Source of the DNA: Epiperipatus broadwayi
Taxonomy: Eukaryota; Onychophora; Udeonychophora; Euonychophora; Peripatidae
NCBI GenBank assembly: GCA_028023455.1
Contig: JAQFVV010000453.1
Span: 192,501-256,500, forward strand
Direction of reading: 5' to 3'
Length of the DNA: 64,000 bases
The notes under the pieces were generated by a model. It was not told the DNA's origin. It worked only from the letters and a program-made list of their open reading frames with translations, and made no database searches. How positions within the stretch are numbered: the first letter of the stretch is position 1; each line of letters starts with the position of its first letter. Made by a program: the position numbers and the translations under genes. Positions 36,310 to 49,759 of the stretch are shown one piece after another.

Positions 36310-37150
36310 ATAGAGTATGTTCTAAAGGAGTGAAAGTAAATGGAGATTATTTAAGTCATTTAGATTTCGCAGATGATGTAGTTGTTTTTGCAAATAATGC
36401 TTCAGAGCTGCAGGATATGTTGCAGGAATTATCAGATGAAAGTAGGAAAGTAGGACTAAAGATAAATGTTAAAAAGACTAAAGTAATGTTTAATCGATTT
36501 GCTCAAAATATGAAAATAAAGATTGATTATGATGAATTAGAAGAAGTTAACACTTACAAATACCTTGGTCAGATTATTAATATAGATGGAAACATAATGG
36601 AGGAAATTCATCATAGAATTAAACTTGGTTGGAGTGCTTTTGGTAGAAATAACTTGATACTAAAAGGAAATATGCCTATGTGTTTGAAAAGGAAGGTTTT
36701 TAACAAATGTGTTTTACCATTTCTTACTTATGAATCTGAGACTTGGACACTTAATAGAAGAGCAATACAGAGACTTCAGACCACTCAAAGAAGTATGGAG
36801 AGATTATGTTGGGAGTAACAAGAAGAGATCGAAAATGCAATGTATGGGTAAGAGAACAAACAGGTGTTACTGACCTCATTGAAAAAATTAAAAGATTGAA
36901 GTGGAGTTGGGTTGGATATATTGCTAGAAGAGATGATAATAGATGGACAATTGAAATTTTAAACTGGATTCCAAGAGACTGTAAAAGACCCAGAAAGAGA
37001 CCACATGTGAGATGGATGGATGAAATAAGAAAGTGTGTAGGGGTGATGTGGAAAAGAGAAGCTAAAGATCGGAGAAGATGGATTAAACTTGGAGAGACCT
37101 TCATCCTGCAGTGGATTGATAATGGTTGATAATGATGATGATCATGATGA
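36310..37150 (+). pseudogene. 5'-truncated RTE-clade LINE, reverse transcriptase to 3' end
   Basis: The frame opens into the RT palm: LDFADDVVVFANN (around 36360-36398) is motif C with the catalytic ADD, followed by a GLKINVKKTKVM block, NTYKYLGQII (motif E region) and TYESETWTLNRR with an RSMERLCW end at 36818. A single frameshift near 36803 moves the reading to LGVTRRDRK at 36806, which runs to 37129 with the W-rich KRLKWSWVGYIARRD and RWTIEIL blocks typical of RTE elements. The 3' end is a TGATGATGATG tail (37125-37160). Everything upstream (endonuclease, fingers) is missing. It acts, when intact, by target-primed reverse transcription; this copy cannot. Confidence 0.9.
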
Positions 37151-37594
37151 TGATGATGTTCTATGTTGTATAGATTTGGAATAGAAATGAGGACGGAGTG
37201 ATAATAATATTAAAGGTATATGTTATGTTCTCTCCATTTAAACTACCCATTTTCTTGGCCCATCAAATAGCGTTGTTTCGGAAGGAAACAACAATAATAA
37301 CAATATTTAAGATATTTAAAATCAATAAAGAAAGCTATTCAAAATTTTAATTATGTCAAATTATGCATATTAACACAATCTACAGAGTACTAAATCAATA
37401 AAAATGGACATCAGCGTTTTGGCAGAATTTGTGGTTTGAAATAAAATTGCAAAATTAGGTTTAAATTATATTGATTTGATAAAATAAAAATCAGAAAGTA
37501 CATAAACAATATCATTTGTATAAAAATTATTACATATGTACATAATTCTGGTTGATTTAGCAGTAGTTAATATACTTACTGATACAATTTAGAA

Positions 37595-38070
37595 ATCATT
37601 AGATCGGAAGTCGAACTCTGATATTACTTTAAATATTATAAATCTCCGTGCACTCCGCACTCACACGTCAGTAAGAGTTTAAAAAACTCAAGTGAATCAC
37701 TTGCATTTCTATAAATACACCAACTTTCACTGACCATGCTAAATCAGTGCTTGAGTCTATTGTGTGCCTGATGTTATAATCAAATTTTGAATTGTACAAA
37801 TCTATTTAACCTATGCAGGAGAAAGACATGGTCTCATTTTTAACACCCACGATCAGACAAACATAACTTATAAATATAAATCTATTATTATAAAGCTCTG
37901 AAAATCTTGAAATTATTAGATCGGAAATTGAACTCTGATAATGCTTAAGTTTTTTAAACTCTTACTGAGGGCGAGTGCGTGGAGATTTATAATATTTAAA
38001 ATAATAGCGCATTATCGCCTCCGATCTAATGATTTCAAGATTTTCAGGCTTTATAATAATAGATTTACTT
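37595..38070. repeat. Palindromic element with complex arms
   Basis: Left block 37595-37690 (TCATTAGATCGGAAGTCG..., CAGTAAGAGTTTAAAAAACT) is the inverted copy of 37945-38035; a second inverted pair joins 37880-37940 to 38012-38070 (TCTATTATTATAAAG...). No hammerhead core was recognised. Probably another non-autonomous foldback family. Confidence 0.7.
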
Positions 38071-38754
38071 TGATAAAATTCAGTTAAACTTAACATATTT
38101 CAAATCTAATTCACATTCACTGATATGTAAATTATATTAAATCTACTAAAATATTATTAATCACATTAGTATTATTACACATGAATTCTTAATCTTTTCT
38201 AATAATAATAATTGTATGATTTATTTCTAGAAGTTCATATGAAGTTTGACAAATCAAAACAACAGAGTTGATTACAATCAACGGACTTTGATCTCTAGAA
38301 TTTATCATTCTGATAGTAAAACTAAATTACATAAGTTGTAAAACAATTAAATAATTTGTTGGTCAAGAGTTTACATGAAAAGTTCACATTAAGTTCATTA
38401 CTGTAATTAACAGAATTAAGTTGCAAAATATCAATGTCCCTAAAGTCTGCGAGTCTATCTATTGCTGTGGTAAACCATGAAAGTTCTATCAAAATTTTAT
38501 ATTTAAACTCATTTTTATGCAATCCTGCTATTAAAGGTGAAAGAAAATGGCAGGAATATATTTTAACAATTTCTAGTCCAAACTTTAGTTAATAAAAAAA
38601 ACATTGAATGGTTTAATGATTGCTAATCTAATATTAAAATTTTAATTCTAGCTAAAAACATTTAAATATCACTGCTAAACAATTAAGTGTGCTGATTCTG
38701 TATAGAGACAAATCTATACTTTTGTGTTTACACAAAAATAGGCTTTTCATTACA

Positions 38755-39040
38755 TCAATCAATCAATAGTATATTGTACTATAGACAGGTCCAGAATGTA
38801 ATTACCACAAATTCATCAATTTCTTCATTACATTCTCCTCATTGCCCAGTTCTTTCATTTTAGATATATTTTCCATATCATCAAGCAAGGTCAATCTCTA
38901 CTGTCCTTTCTTCATGTTTCCATTTATTAGTCCCCCATAAACATCTTTCATTAAAACTATTATTTCTTCTTGATATATGTCCAATCCAGTTTTTCTTTCT
39001 ATGTCTAATTTGCTCAATCAATCTTCTTTTTTATTTATTT
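38755..39040 (-). pseudogene. RTE-like LINE fragment, carboxy-terminal part
   Basis: On the minus strand the frame reads KNWIGHISRRN (about 38965-39000) and further along a LTLLDDM block, as in the plus-strand relic at 20.8 kb. The first motif is a standard signature of the tail of RTE/CR1-type proteins. Frameshifts and stops are present; 5'-truncated. Confidence 0.6.
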
Positions 39041-41980
39041 ATTTTCAAAACTTCTTTATTTGTCATTTTATTTATCCAAATATTTTTTTTCCAGCATAAA
39101 ACATCATAAAAACAAAAAAAGTTTATATTTAATCTGCTTATCTGTTTAGTAATTTTTAAATTAAAATAATACATATTTGTTTCTTAATAAATGCATAATA
39201 TTTACATTTAGATTTTATTTGAATATATTATATTTTTAGCAGAAAATTAGTTAAACAAACATTCACTATAAAATATTCTTTCTTAATTAATTAATGTTAC
39301 TTTTTTGTAATTAGAGGTTGAATTTTTAATTTCATTATATTTTTCTAGTAAATTCTTATTTTTATCTTGATACTTAAATAAAATATTTTGTTCTGATTAC
39401 TTATTTTTATTTATTCCATTTTATTTTATTTGCAAAGTTGTAATTTTATTTTTACAATAATTTTCATTTTTTTGAATATATATTTGGATTACAATTTTAA
39501 AAAGTATAAAAAATAAAATAGTAAACATTTTTGTTAAAAAATATACCTAAAAAATACATAAAAAATGAAAACAATAAATTGTATAAAAACATAAAAGATA
39601 TAATAATAATGATTTTATATTTTTGTTTTCTAAATGAGTATAATTAAAAGGTATAAAACTCTAATTAATTTCTAATTAAGGTTTTTTAAAGACTAAAACT
39701 ATTTTTTTTTCATTTGTAAAATATTTTGTTTTATTAGAAATGTAATGTAATTATGAAAAATAAAATATATTTATATTTATTATTAACTCTATGAAAATGA
39801 CATGAAAATTTTAAATAAGGGAAATCCAGATAAATCCTGTTCTGCTTACTTAAATTACATTCATACAGCTATTTATTGAGATATTTCACCATTACTTTTT
39901 TAAACCTGAAAAATTGTGTTCTTTCAAATATTGATTGCTTTTAAGTAAAAATGTCTAAAGAGGTCAATAGTCCTGTTTTCATGTGATCGCTGGATTTACT
40001 TCTTTGTAATCTGTTTCAAAACCATTTCCAAAATTACTTCAAGAAATTTTTTAGAATAAACAAAAACTTGATGTTTTAGTGAAGTTTATTAAGATTCATG
40101 AATATTTTCAAAAATAATTGTATAATAATCAAAATAAAAAGTATATTTAATTACTCTTTGATATATGTGTATATTACATTTTTAAAAATAGCAGTTAATA
40201 AATTCCAACATAATAGTAACAAAAAAGTATATCTATTAAAATCACCATGTCTTTTGAATGTAAATGCTACAACTTTATTATTGTCACTATGTTAGGATAT
40301 TATGAGATATTCTAAAAATTCTAAGGCAATTTAATATTTTAAAAAATAACTTGATATATTTATCAGAAATTAACATTATTTTACATTTTGAAAACAAATT
40401 TTATTCAAACAAATTTTCATTGATTTTCTAAAGTTACTCTACTTGGCTATTTTCTTTCAGCTGTTCACTAGTGAAAACATCCTTTGTTCTCAATACAAAC
40501 TTATTTTTTAAATATTTGTGAAGTTAAAAAATGATTTTTTTAAGAATATACTTTCTTTATAAATATATATCTACACCAAATCAAGTCCAATTTATTGAAT
40601 TCTGATATAGAATAAGAAGTGTCATAAGAAGGAAAATTTAAAAATGAGTGAGAAGAAAATGGATTGGCTGGATTATTTGAATGTTATTGGGGATCATTAA
40701 TATATAAATCAGTGTATGCACATAGCATACATATACACATGCAAAAACATGTATAACATACATGTCTATGTTTATAGATTTGGGCACATAATGTATATAA
40801 ACTATGAACAAAAAAATAAAAATATAAAAAATTAAAATTCACTTTTTATTAATTTTTAATTTTTCTTATATGTTTTATTCACTTTTTTTCTTTAAATCAC
40901 TAATAAATGAAATAAAATTGTGAATGTTGGATAGAATATTGTTTGATATTTTTTTACAAAAATATATAAATAGTAAATAAAAATACAAAACTTAATTTTT
41001 TTTTTGATTGAATAAAGAAAGATAAAAATTCACATATTTCATTTTTTGGAGGAATTTATTTAACACTTTATAAAGTTTTTAAATTCTTCTCTAATTTTAG
41101 TAATTGTTTTTAATGGATTTTTAAAAATATCAGAACAATAATATAATAGCAAATTTATTATCCTGAAATTTGTATAAAATAAATAGCATAATGGGTTTAT
41201 CTTTGAATCAAAAATCTTTAATTTTTTAAAATACTTCTATACATTGTGCATGTATAGTGATAGCTCTTTGCTCATTTTGGCTTACATTCTCTTACAGCTA
41301 TCTGTAGTATTCATTTGTTGCTTTTGAATTTATTTTACAATAAAAACTAAAATTTAAATATATATTTATTATTTAAAAATGTTGAAGGTATCATTATTAT
41401 AGAGAGAACCTCATAGAAGCAAACCTAAGGCCCAAGATCACTTGATGAGGTTTTGTGAGCATGTATTTATTTGTTTAGATTTCAAAAAGAAAAGTATATA
41501 TTTTCCATTGCAAATAAATGTAAAATACTTTTTTTGATAAATTTATTTATTAAACTCAGATTTTATTCAAAAACATTTTTTTAAAATAAAAAACAAAAAC
41601 AAATCACAAGATATTAATAACAAAGCAGGAAGTTATCATTCAAAAAAAGAAATGCTCTAACAATTATTTTTTGGTGTTTATTAATAAGTATAAGTAAATT
41701 TTTAAGTTTAAAACATAATTTTATTGCTTTATGTGTTCTTAATCATAATTATTTTAGTTTTTTAATAATGGAGATAAAACAATTTTTTATAGTACATTTT
41801 TATCATCAATCATGATACAACAAAAGCCATTGTTTTGATTACATATTTCAATTACTTTTTTCTATATTTGCAAAGTTGAAATATTTGTAAAAATGATTTT
41901 TTGTTTTTGTAAACTTACATTTCTAAGAATTAATTTGAAAATTTATGAAAATATAAAGTATAACAATTATTTCATGAAGG
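39041..41980. other. AT-rich spacer without a gene
   Basis: Nothing recognisable; very AT-rich with many A/T homopolymers. Confidence 0.6.
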
Positions 41981-41997
41981 AAATTTAATTAAAACAG

Positions 41998-42262
41998 TTT
42001 ACACAAAGGCTAAACTCTTCATACAGTAGTGCCACTCAGTACAAGCCAGAATAATCACTGGATGCAAGAATATTTGTGCATAAAATTCATATCCAGTACC
42101 TACACATCCAATATTCCCAGACTAGTTTCTAGCTTGTGGCTTTCATCAATGAGGAGCTTTGACATACATTGATTACTCTGGCTTGTACTGAGTGGTGATA
42201 TTGTATGGAGAGTTTAACCTCTGTGTAAACAGCTTGTGTAAGCACAAAGAATGGTGATCATG
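41998..42262. mobile_element. Family C palindromic element
   Basis: The arms (AAACTCTTCATACAGTAGTG, CCACTCAGTACAAGCCAGA on the left and their complements on the right) flank a core. The minus strand over 42118-42165 has CCTCA/TGGG stem I, TTGATGA, an AGC/GCT hairpin, GAAA, a short stem III and a GTC triplet. The C3 position is T, so the hammerhead is probably weak or dead. Homologous to 47.98-48.33 kb and 24.2 kb. Confidence 0.7.
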
Positions 42263-42368
42263 TGATTAACACAGTTATTAGTTGCTATCAAAATGTGTAC
42301 AGCTAAAAGAATAATTATAAAATACCAATTTTTCTATCATGCTATTTAATAATTTTAATTCAATTAAA

Positions 42369-42850
42369 ATCTATCATCATCAACACAATTATTTTCAATT
42401 ATTATCAGCTCACTGCAGCATGGTCTCTTTAAGTTAAATCCAAAAATTATTTCAACTCAATGGAAGTTCAATAACTAATTAAAAATAATAAATAAATATT
42501 TCATTGAACCGGTTTTCACACAATTTTAGATCTTTTTCAAAATATATATTGAAAAGATCCTAATATTGGGCAAAACCAATTCAATAAAGTATTTATTATT
42601 TTCTAATTAGTTGTTTAGTTTTTCAACTCCATAACTGGTTTTCTTCATATCAATCTAGCAAACATCCTTATCTATTTATTTTACGTATGATATTTTTCCA
42701 GATATTTTACCTTCTCTTGAAATTAGTTTAAAGTTTCAGTTTGTGTCATGCTCCTTCAACGATGTCATTTATACTTGTTTTTTTATCATCCATAAATTTT
42801 GGTTCTTTTTTTTCTACTTGTAATTGCTAGAAAACCTATCTCCAATACCT
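42369..42850 (-). pseudogene. RTE LINE 3' fragment split by a small palindrome
   Basis: 42369-42440 matches the RTE 3' tail (ATCATCATCAA...CACTGCAGCATGG), and 42740-42850 matches the CAATGAGGTCA...CTCTTCTTGTTACT region of the copy at 36.8 kb, all on the minus strand. Between them sits the palindrome 42473-42612, an insertion into the LINE. Heavily mutated. Confidence 0.6.
42473..42612. mobile_element. 140-bp palindromic MITE-like insertion
   Basis: AACTAATTAAAAATAATAAA on the left and its complement on the right, with internal AACCGGTTTT/AAAACCAATT and GATCTTTTTCAA/TTGAAAAGATC pairs. It interrupts an RTE relic. No coding capacity. Confidence 0.7.
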
Positions 42851-43630
42851 TGTTTTAAGACATAAAATATCATTACCAAGTTTTAAAATAAGATCATTTA
42901 AATTATTTTTTAGGTTCAATTTTTAAATTTATCAGTATTGTTTCTTATTTAAAACTTCCTTATTTTACAACTGTAATCAGAATAAAACTGGCAGACTAAT
43001 CTTTATTAGCATTCATGAGCTTCATAATTAATCCTCACTCATCGGGAGAGTTATAGAAATTAAGCATCTGGATATCAACCTCACGTGCTCATTCAGATAT
43101 TTTTCTATTAAATCGCTCTCTCCCAAGACAGAAACTGGTTTACTGCGCATGTTGCTTTTTCTGTTATTAAAGAAGACTTATGTTCAAGATAATAATGTTA
43201 ATAATTAGTGGTTAATAGTTACTAATTGCTCATTGCTATTGTTTGACGTTCTTTTAAGATAGTTTAACTTAGCATCTCCACGTATCTAATGCTGTACAGC
43301 TAATAAACAAAATAGTAGATGTGAAAATATAAACAGAATTGTTTAAAAAGCATCAGAAAAAGATATGAAAGTGACATATCTAAATGGTTGGGATATTTTA
43401 GAAATGGTCGTTATTTTTAACTGGAATTTAAATATGTGTTTTGATTAAAATTTAATGTGCTCAAATAATAGAAAATTATTATTTTGAAAATTTTTTTAAA
43501 TGAAATTATTTTTTCAAGAATGATGTATGTTATTTTGTAGAATAGCAGAGAGATCGAAACTCATAATAAAGTGATTGACTTGAGAGCTAAAGGAACGTAG
43601 ATGAAGACTCAATCTATCATTTCTGGTATT

Positions 43631-43745
43631 ATTTTTTTTCTTATGTCATAGCATCGGCCGGGAGACGAATTTGCAACAACCGTCTGCAACCAACTGCTTG
43701 CTTACAAGGCAGCTGCTCTGACCTCTCGGCTAACAACGCTTGACA
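43631..43745 (-). mobile_element. tRNA-derived mini-SINE, copy 4, with perfect 15-bp target duplication
   Basis: On the minus strand it begins exactly TGTCAAGCGTTG at 43745 and ends in a poly(A) (plus-strand T run at 43632-43639). It is bracketed by identical ATCATTTCTGGTATT at 43616-43630 and 43746-43760. This fixes the element ends and shows LINE-type retroposition. The insert in the anticodon region matches copy 5. Confidence 0.92.
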
Positions 43746-43760
43746 ATCATTTCTGGTATT

Positions 43761-44507
<747 letters not shown>

Positions 44508-44519
44508 TAAAAACATATA

Positions 44520-46580
44520 AAGTGTTATTTAGTATTTGCAACCAATGATTTAAAACATTTTTTAAAAGTCAAATAAATTCGGTATAAACAGTTACAATTA
44601 AACAAATAATTCTATTTTTATAATAGAAATTTTAGGATCTGAATGAGTTTTCTCACAATATATATATATCAAGAGCTCCTCTATATCCTAACATATAATA
44701 GAATTCCATAAATATCTTTTAAAAAAGTAGCACTAGATATACCAAAAATAATTATGTAAAACTGATAAACACCATGAAAATAAAACACTTCTCACACTTA
44801 GAGATATTATAACATAACAAACTTTAAAACAAAAAAATATATAAATACTAATTAAAAATGACGGAGGTAAAAACTTAGATACATAAATATGAAACAAACT
44901 AATAATTTAATTTATGTAATTGAGAACAAAGAATACCAAATTTATTTGTCCAGGATAATCTAGAGTCAATAAATATTCCTAAATAAAAATAATTATCAAT
45001 AAATGAAATATTAGCATAAGAATAAGTAAAAAAAAATATTTATAATATCTAGGCTTCCAAAAGAATACTGAATGAATTTATTTAAAAAATTTACTTATGT
45101 TTATTCAAATCCATTGATATTGAATTAAATGCTAGTCATTTTGTAATTAAAGTGAATTCATTATTAATTATTTTTTCAAGCTAATTTACATGAAATTGCA
45201 GTACAAGACAAAGTAATATCATCTAAAACACACCACAAATTCTTATTTTCAAATATAATGAAATAAAATATCAAATTAGAAGCAAAATGGAACGCAGAAT
45301 CAAATTCTAAGGAGATACCATGATTAACTATTGTAAAACAACTACTAATACTAGAAACACATACTGAATGGAACGGCTTAAATAAGTCTTACCTAAACAA
45401 TGATGTCATATGCCAAACTGCGCTCCTGATTATAAAACATCTCTAATATATTTTTACAACAACAAAACTACATGATATTTTGATATATTACTTTTCAGCC
45501 AAATAAATGATACGATTTTCTCTTCAACAACTATTTCCAAAAGTTTAAAAGTAAGTGAAATAATAAAATCCACCTATAAAAATTAAAAGTAAAGAATGAT
45601 TTTTAAAAAAAATCTGAAATGTAATAATACAAACTTTAAAACAAGTGCAAAACTTTTTAGTATTTATAAAAGTAATAAATAAATAAACAAGAATATATAT
45701 AAAAATTGATTTAATATTTTTAAGAATCTTTACATTAAACTATCTAATTCATATTGAGAGAATTGTATTTATTCATATAAAACTACTGAAACTTGATAAT
45801 GTTTATATATAAAATGAATTAAGCAAGATGAAATAAATAGAAAATCTTGTACAGATCTATGAAAAACAATAGCAGCTGCATGATTTTCAGTACTAGCTTT
45901 TATAAATTTATTAATTAAAGAATTAATCATTTTCCATTTTAAAATATATTTTTATATAAATATTTTTTTTGATAATACTGAATTTTTATTTTCTTGATAT
46001 TAGATTTAATTTCAGAATTTGTTAATTTTCTTTTTTACATTCACGAAATATTCCTCCATGAATTTTAGCAGAGTTACTATCAATTGTATTTTTGTGGTGA
46101 GTTTTGATGAAGCATTAAAAACTTTCAGCTTACATTCACTCTCTTGTGGATATCTAATATTCAGTTGCTGATTTTGAATTCATTTGATAGCAGAAACTGG
46201 AAATAAAATATATATTGGTTTATTAGTTTTAAAAAATATGAAGATGGATACTGAATACAGACAGGATAATAATAATTCTAATTAACAGATTCTTTATTTT
46301 CAGACTTCACGAGCAATTGTGAGAGCTTTTGAAAACAGTCAAATTTTTGTTTTACGTAAAAAAATTATAAAATTTCCATAGTTCATTTATATATTTATAA
46401 TTATTTTTGCAAAATATTTATAAAATATTTACTTTAAAACAAGGATATTTATGATTACATTTAACTTTTATTTGAAAATGTTTATTTTTGAAAGCCATGT
46501 CAAAAATATATTTAAAAAAATTGGCTGAAAAAGGAACACAAACAGTATAGTAGTCTTTGCCTGAAGGTTTGTGATGACAG
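44520..46580. other. AT-rich spacer without a gene
   Basis: I see no gene, repeat or regulatory element that I can support here. Confidence 0.55.
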
Positions 46581-46587
46581 TATGTTA

Positions 46588-47085
46588 GATGTGATAATAT
46601 GTTCAACTATTTATATCATCTATCATTAAATGTTGTAGTTATAGAAAATTTTAAACTTTATTTAAACTTTTCTAATACAAACAACTTGTTGGTAATAACA
46701 CACATTTAATTAAACATCACAGGTTAGTAATTATACAATGTTTTGAGTAGTATTATTCTCCACTCTTCTTCAGGTGTTGCTGGCCTCATCAGTGATTTAG
46801 CATAGGAGTCAACTTTACACCTTTAGATTCTTGAATGTTGGATATTAAAGCAACACTCTAAATCTGAGCTATTTTGTCAAAGACAACAGATAGAAGAAAT
46901 TTCACACACTTATTTATGAGGGTAATTACTAATCTGTAAATGCTAGCCTGTGTTGTCTATTTGAATGTTATTACTAATAAGTTGTTTAAACTTGGAAAGT
47001 TTAAATAAAGTTTAAAATTTTCTATACATTCAACAATTAATGATAGATGATGGAAATAGTTCAATATATTATCACACTTTCTATA
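46588..47085. mobile_element. Family E palindrome with tRNA-like centre
   Basis: Inverted arms of about 150 bp (GTGATAATATGTTCAACTAT..., AAAATTTTAAACTTTATTTA and complements) surround a central unit. Read on the minus strand this unit carries a tRNA-like body, CTGATGAGGCC and CTGAAGAAGAGTGG with an ACTC-AAAAC end. It is the same unit as the single arm at 17.79-17.96 kb. The tRNA B box is degraded here. Confidence 0.7.
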
Positions 47086-47974
47086 GTAATCATTTTTTGT
47101 TTTCATTTTTATATAATTATAAATATAATTCCAAATTTAGAACATAATTTCATTACCTTATGATGACTTAACAATAAATTTTTATTATTTTAATTCAAAT
47201 AACATATATATCATTTGTTAACTATTTGTATTGGCAATGTGGTAATGATTGAGTAAAAAAGACAACTATTGTCTTAATTATAAATTTCAGTTTATTTTTT
47301 TCTATATTTGAAAAGTTGAAATATTTATACATGTTTTCCATTACTATTACTAATGTAAAATTTATTGATATTTACTACTGAATAAATGTTTGATTTTAAA
47401 AATACAGTGTTAGAATATAATCCAAATGGTGAGTATGGACACCCAAAAAAGAGCTAATAGGGATTAGTAATAAACACATTAAAATATTTTCTGATTGATC
47501 TTTTAATTAAGTTATCAGTTGTTTGATGTTAAACATCTGTCTATTATAAACTTGTAAATATAAAACAAACTACTAATTTTGCAATTCAAAATTTACAAAT
47601 ATTTTGAAATTTTTAAAAAGTAAAATTAACAGCATTCAAGGCAAAAATAATACTTCAGTTCTGATTGGATAATAACATTTTTGATTAACTATTGGAAAAC
47701 TTATTAATATATGAATGAATTTGATCTATTATCTAAAGTTAAATAATTTTAACAATGTCACAAAGTGATCTGAAATAAAACATTAAATCAAATGACTTGT
47801 TTAATGTTATGATTTAATAAAGATTGACACGAATGAGTTATACTTAGGTGAAAAGATATCTTGTTTACAGCCAAAATGATAAAGTAAAATCAAATAACAT
47901 ACAGGAGTCTCATGGACATTGGTAACAAAATTTACATAAATAAATTTGTTTTCTAATATAATTAAAAAATAATG

Positions 47975-48330
47975 AGTACCAAACTCTTCATACAATAGCG
48001 CCACCAAGTGTAAGCCTTCATAATCAATGGACGCAGGAAGGTTTGTGCATAAAATCCTTATCTGGTGCCTACTCAGACAATATCCAAGTCTAGTTGGTGA
48101 CTTTTATCAGTGAGGGATCTTGGATTTGAGGTGAGGTACTTTTGAATCTAAGGCCCTCACTAATAAAAATTACCAACTAAACTGGGGATGTTGGATGAGT
48201 AGGGATTTTATGCACAAACCTTCCTACATCCATTGATTATGAAGATTTACATTTAGTGACTCTTTCGTGTATAGAGAGTTTGGAACTCTTATTAACAATA
48301 TGTGTAAGCTTATGAAATGGCGATCATGTG
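47975..48330. mobile_element. Family C palindromic element
   Basis: The left arm (ACCAAACTCTTCATACAATA..., GGAAGGTTTGTGCATAAAAT) and right arm (ATTTTATGCACAAACCTTCC, GAGAGTTTGG) pair over about 130 bp. Both strands have eroded hammerhead cores: CTAATAA on the plus strand near 48155, CTGATAA on the minus strand near 48100. Stem I CCTCA/TGGGG is kept on the plus strand although the cleavage triplet is deleted. Confidence 0.7.
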
Positions 48331-48339
48331 CTATTTTGA

Positions 48340-49535
48340 TGGTTTTATAATTAAAAATAACTGTTAATTTATATGATAACATCTTCCATAAAAAATGAAA
48401 ATCATAGGCCTTAACATTCGAAAAACTTTAGTATGTTGTTCTTGCAAAAATTTTATTATGTGATCTTGTCAGATAAATCTGCATTCAAACCATTTATAAG
48501 TATTCATGAATATGAGTGTAAGTCAAATAATAATATATCAAGTTGAGCAATAAAATCTAGAGTGAGATTTGTACAAGATCTATATAAAGCAATAATATAA
48601 AAAAATAAACTTAAAAAAATTCAAATTAATCAAAATATATTCTGCATGAAAAGTATTGAAAATTAACTAACAATAACAAAGAAATAATTCTTATAATTTT
48701 CTGAAGTAAACAATGGCAAAATTACAATCAATTGATATGTTTTTTTGTCAGTTTTCTGGACGTGATTATATTGAATATACTATTGCTAGACCACATATTT
48801 ATCAATTAGGCAGATAAATAAAATAGCCATCTTTGGAGGGGTATACTTCACTTATGCCATAAGGATTATTTCAAAAGCATCTCATCATATTTTCATTGGA
48901 AGGTAATGAATAAAAAAATTACATTGTAGAACTATAATGAGACAAGGTGTTAATTCTTTTAGAAAGAAAAGTTTGAGCATTCAAAATTAAAAAAATTCAA
49001 TTAAATAAGCAGACTAAAATATCAGAAATTAACATTTGAAAGAGTGAGATTTGAATCTCCTATCGATGTAAAGGCATTAGAAAAATTTACCTCTTCTTAA
49101 AATTATAAAATTATATGATAAGATTATAAGACCAATACATATATTTTTCAGTTTGTTGGATGTGATAATATAAAATCTACTGCTAGAAAATCACATTTTT
49201 ATGAGCTTGAATATATGAAATGAAAGAAGATAACGAACTATTTATTGGTAAACATGAATATGGTTTTTAAAGGGAAATACAAATCTCGTTCATGTTATAA
49301 AAATTATCTTAAAGTTACTCAAAAAATATGCAATTCTGTTTTTAAGTAATTGAGACTAAAATGTCATGGAAGCTACATTTAGAGAAGATGATGGAATTTT
49401 TCAGAAAGAAAAGGTTTGTCAAAAAGTTAAACACACCATCCCAAAATATCAAGTAAACAGAGCAATAGACTAGCCGGTACTATACTGTGGTTCATGAATT
49501 GAGTTGAGTTGCAAAACTATAGAAAACATCATCAC
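48340..49535. other. AT-rich spacer without a gene
   Basis: No recognised gene or element. Confidence 0.55.
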
Positions 49536-49539
49536 AATG

Positions 49540-49697
<158 letters not shown>

Positions 49698-49759
49698 TTT
49701 TACTTTATTTTTGAGTGGAATGACTACATGGGTTTGCAAATAGCTACTAATAGCAATAA

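Noticed and set aside
36751-37104. 117-codon minus-strand frame
   Set aside because: Antisense shadow of the RTE LINE coding region.
47975-48330. CRISPR-like or tandem array reading of the repeated arms
   Set aside because: The repeats are a single inverted pair, not regularly spaced direct repeats, and the genome is clearly animal-like.
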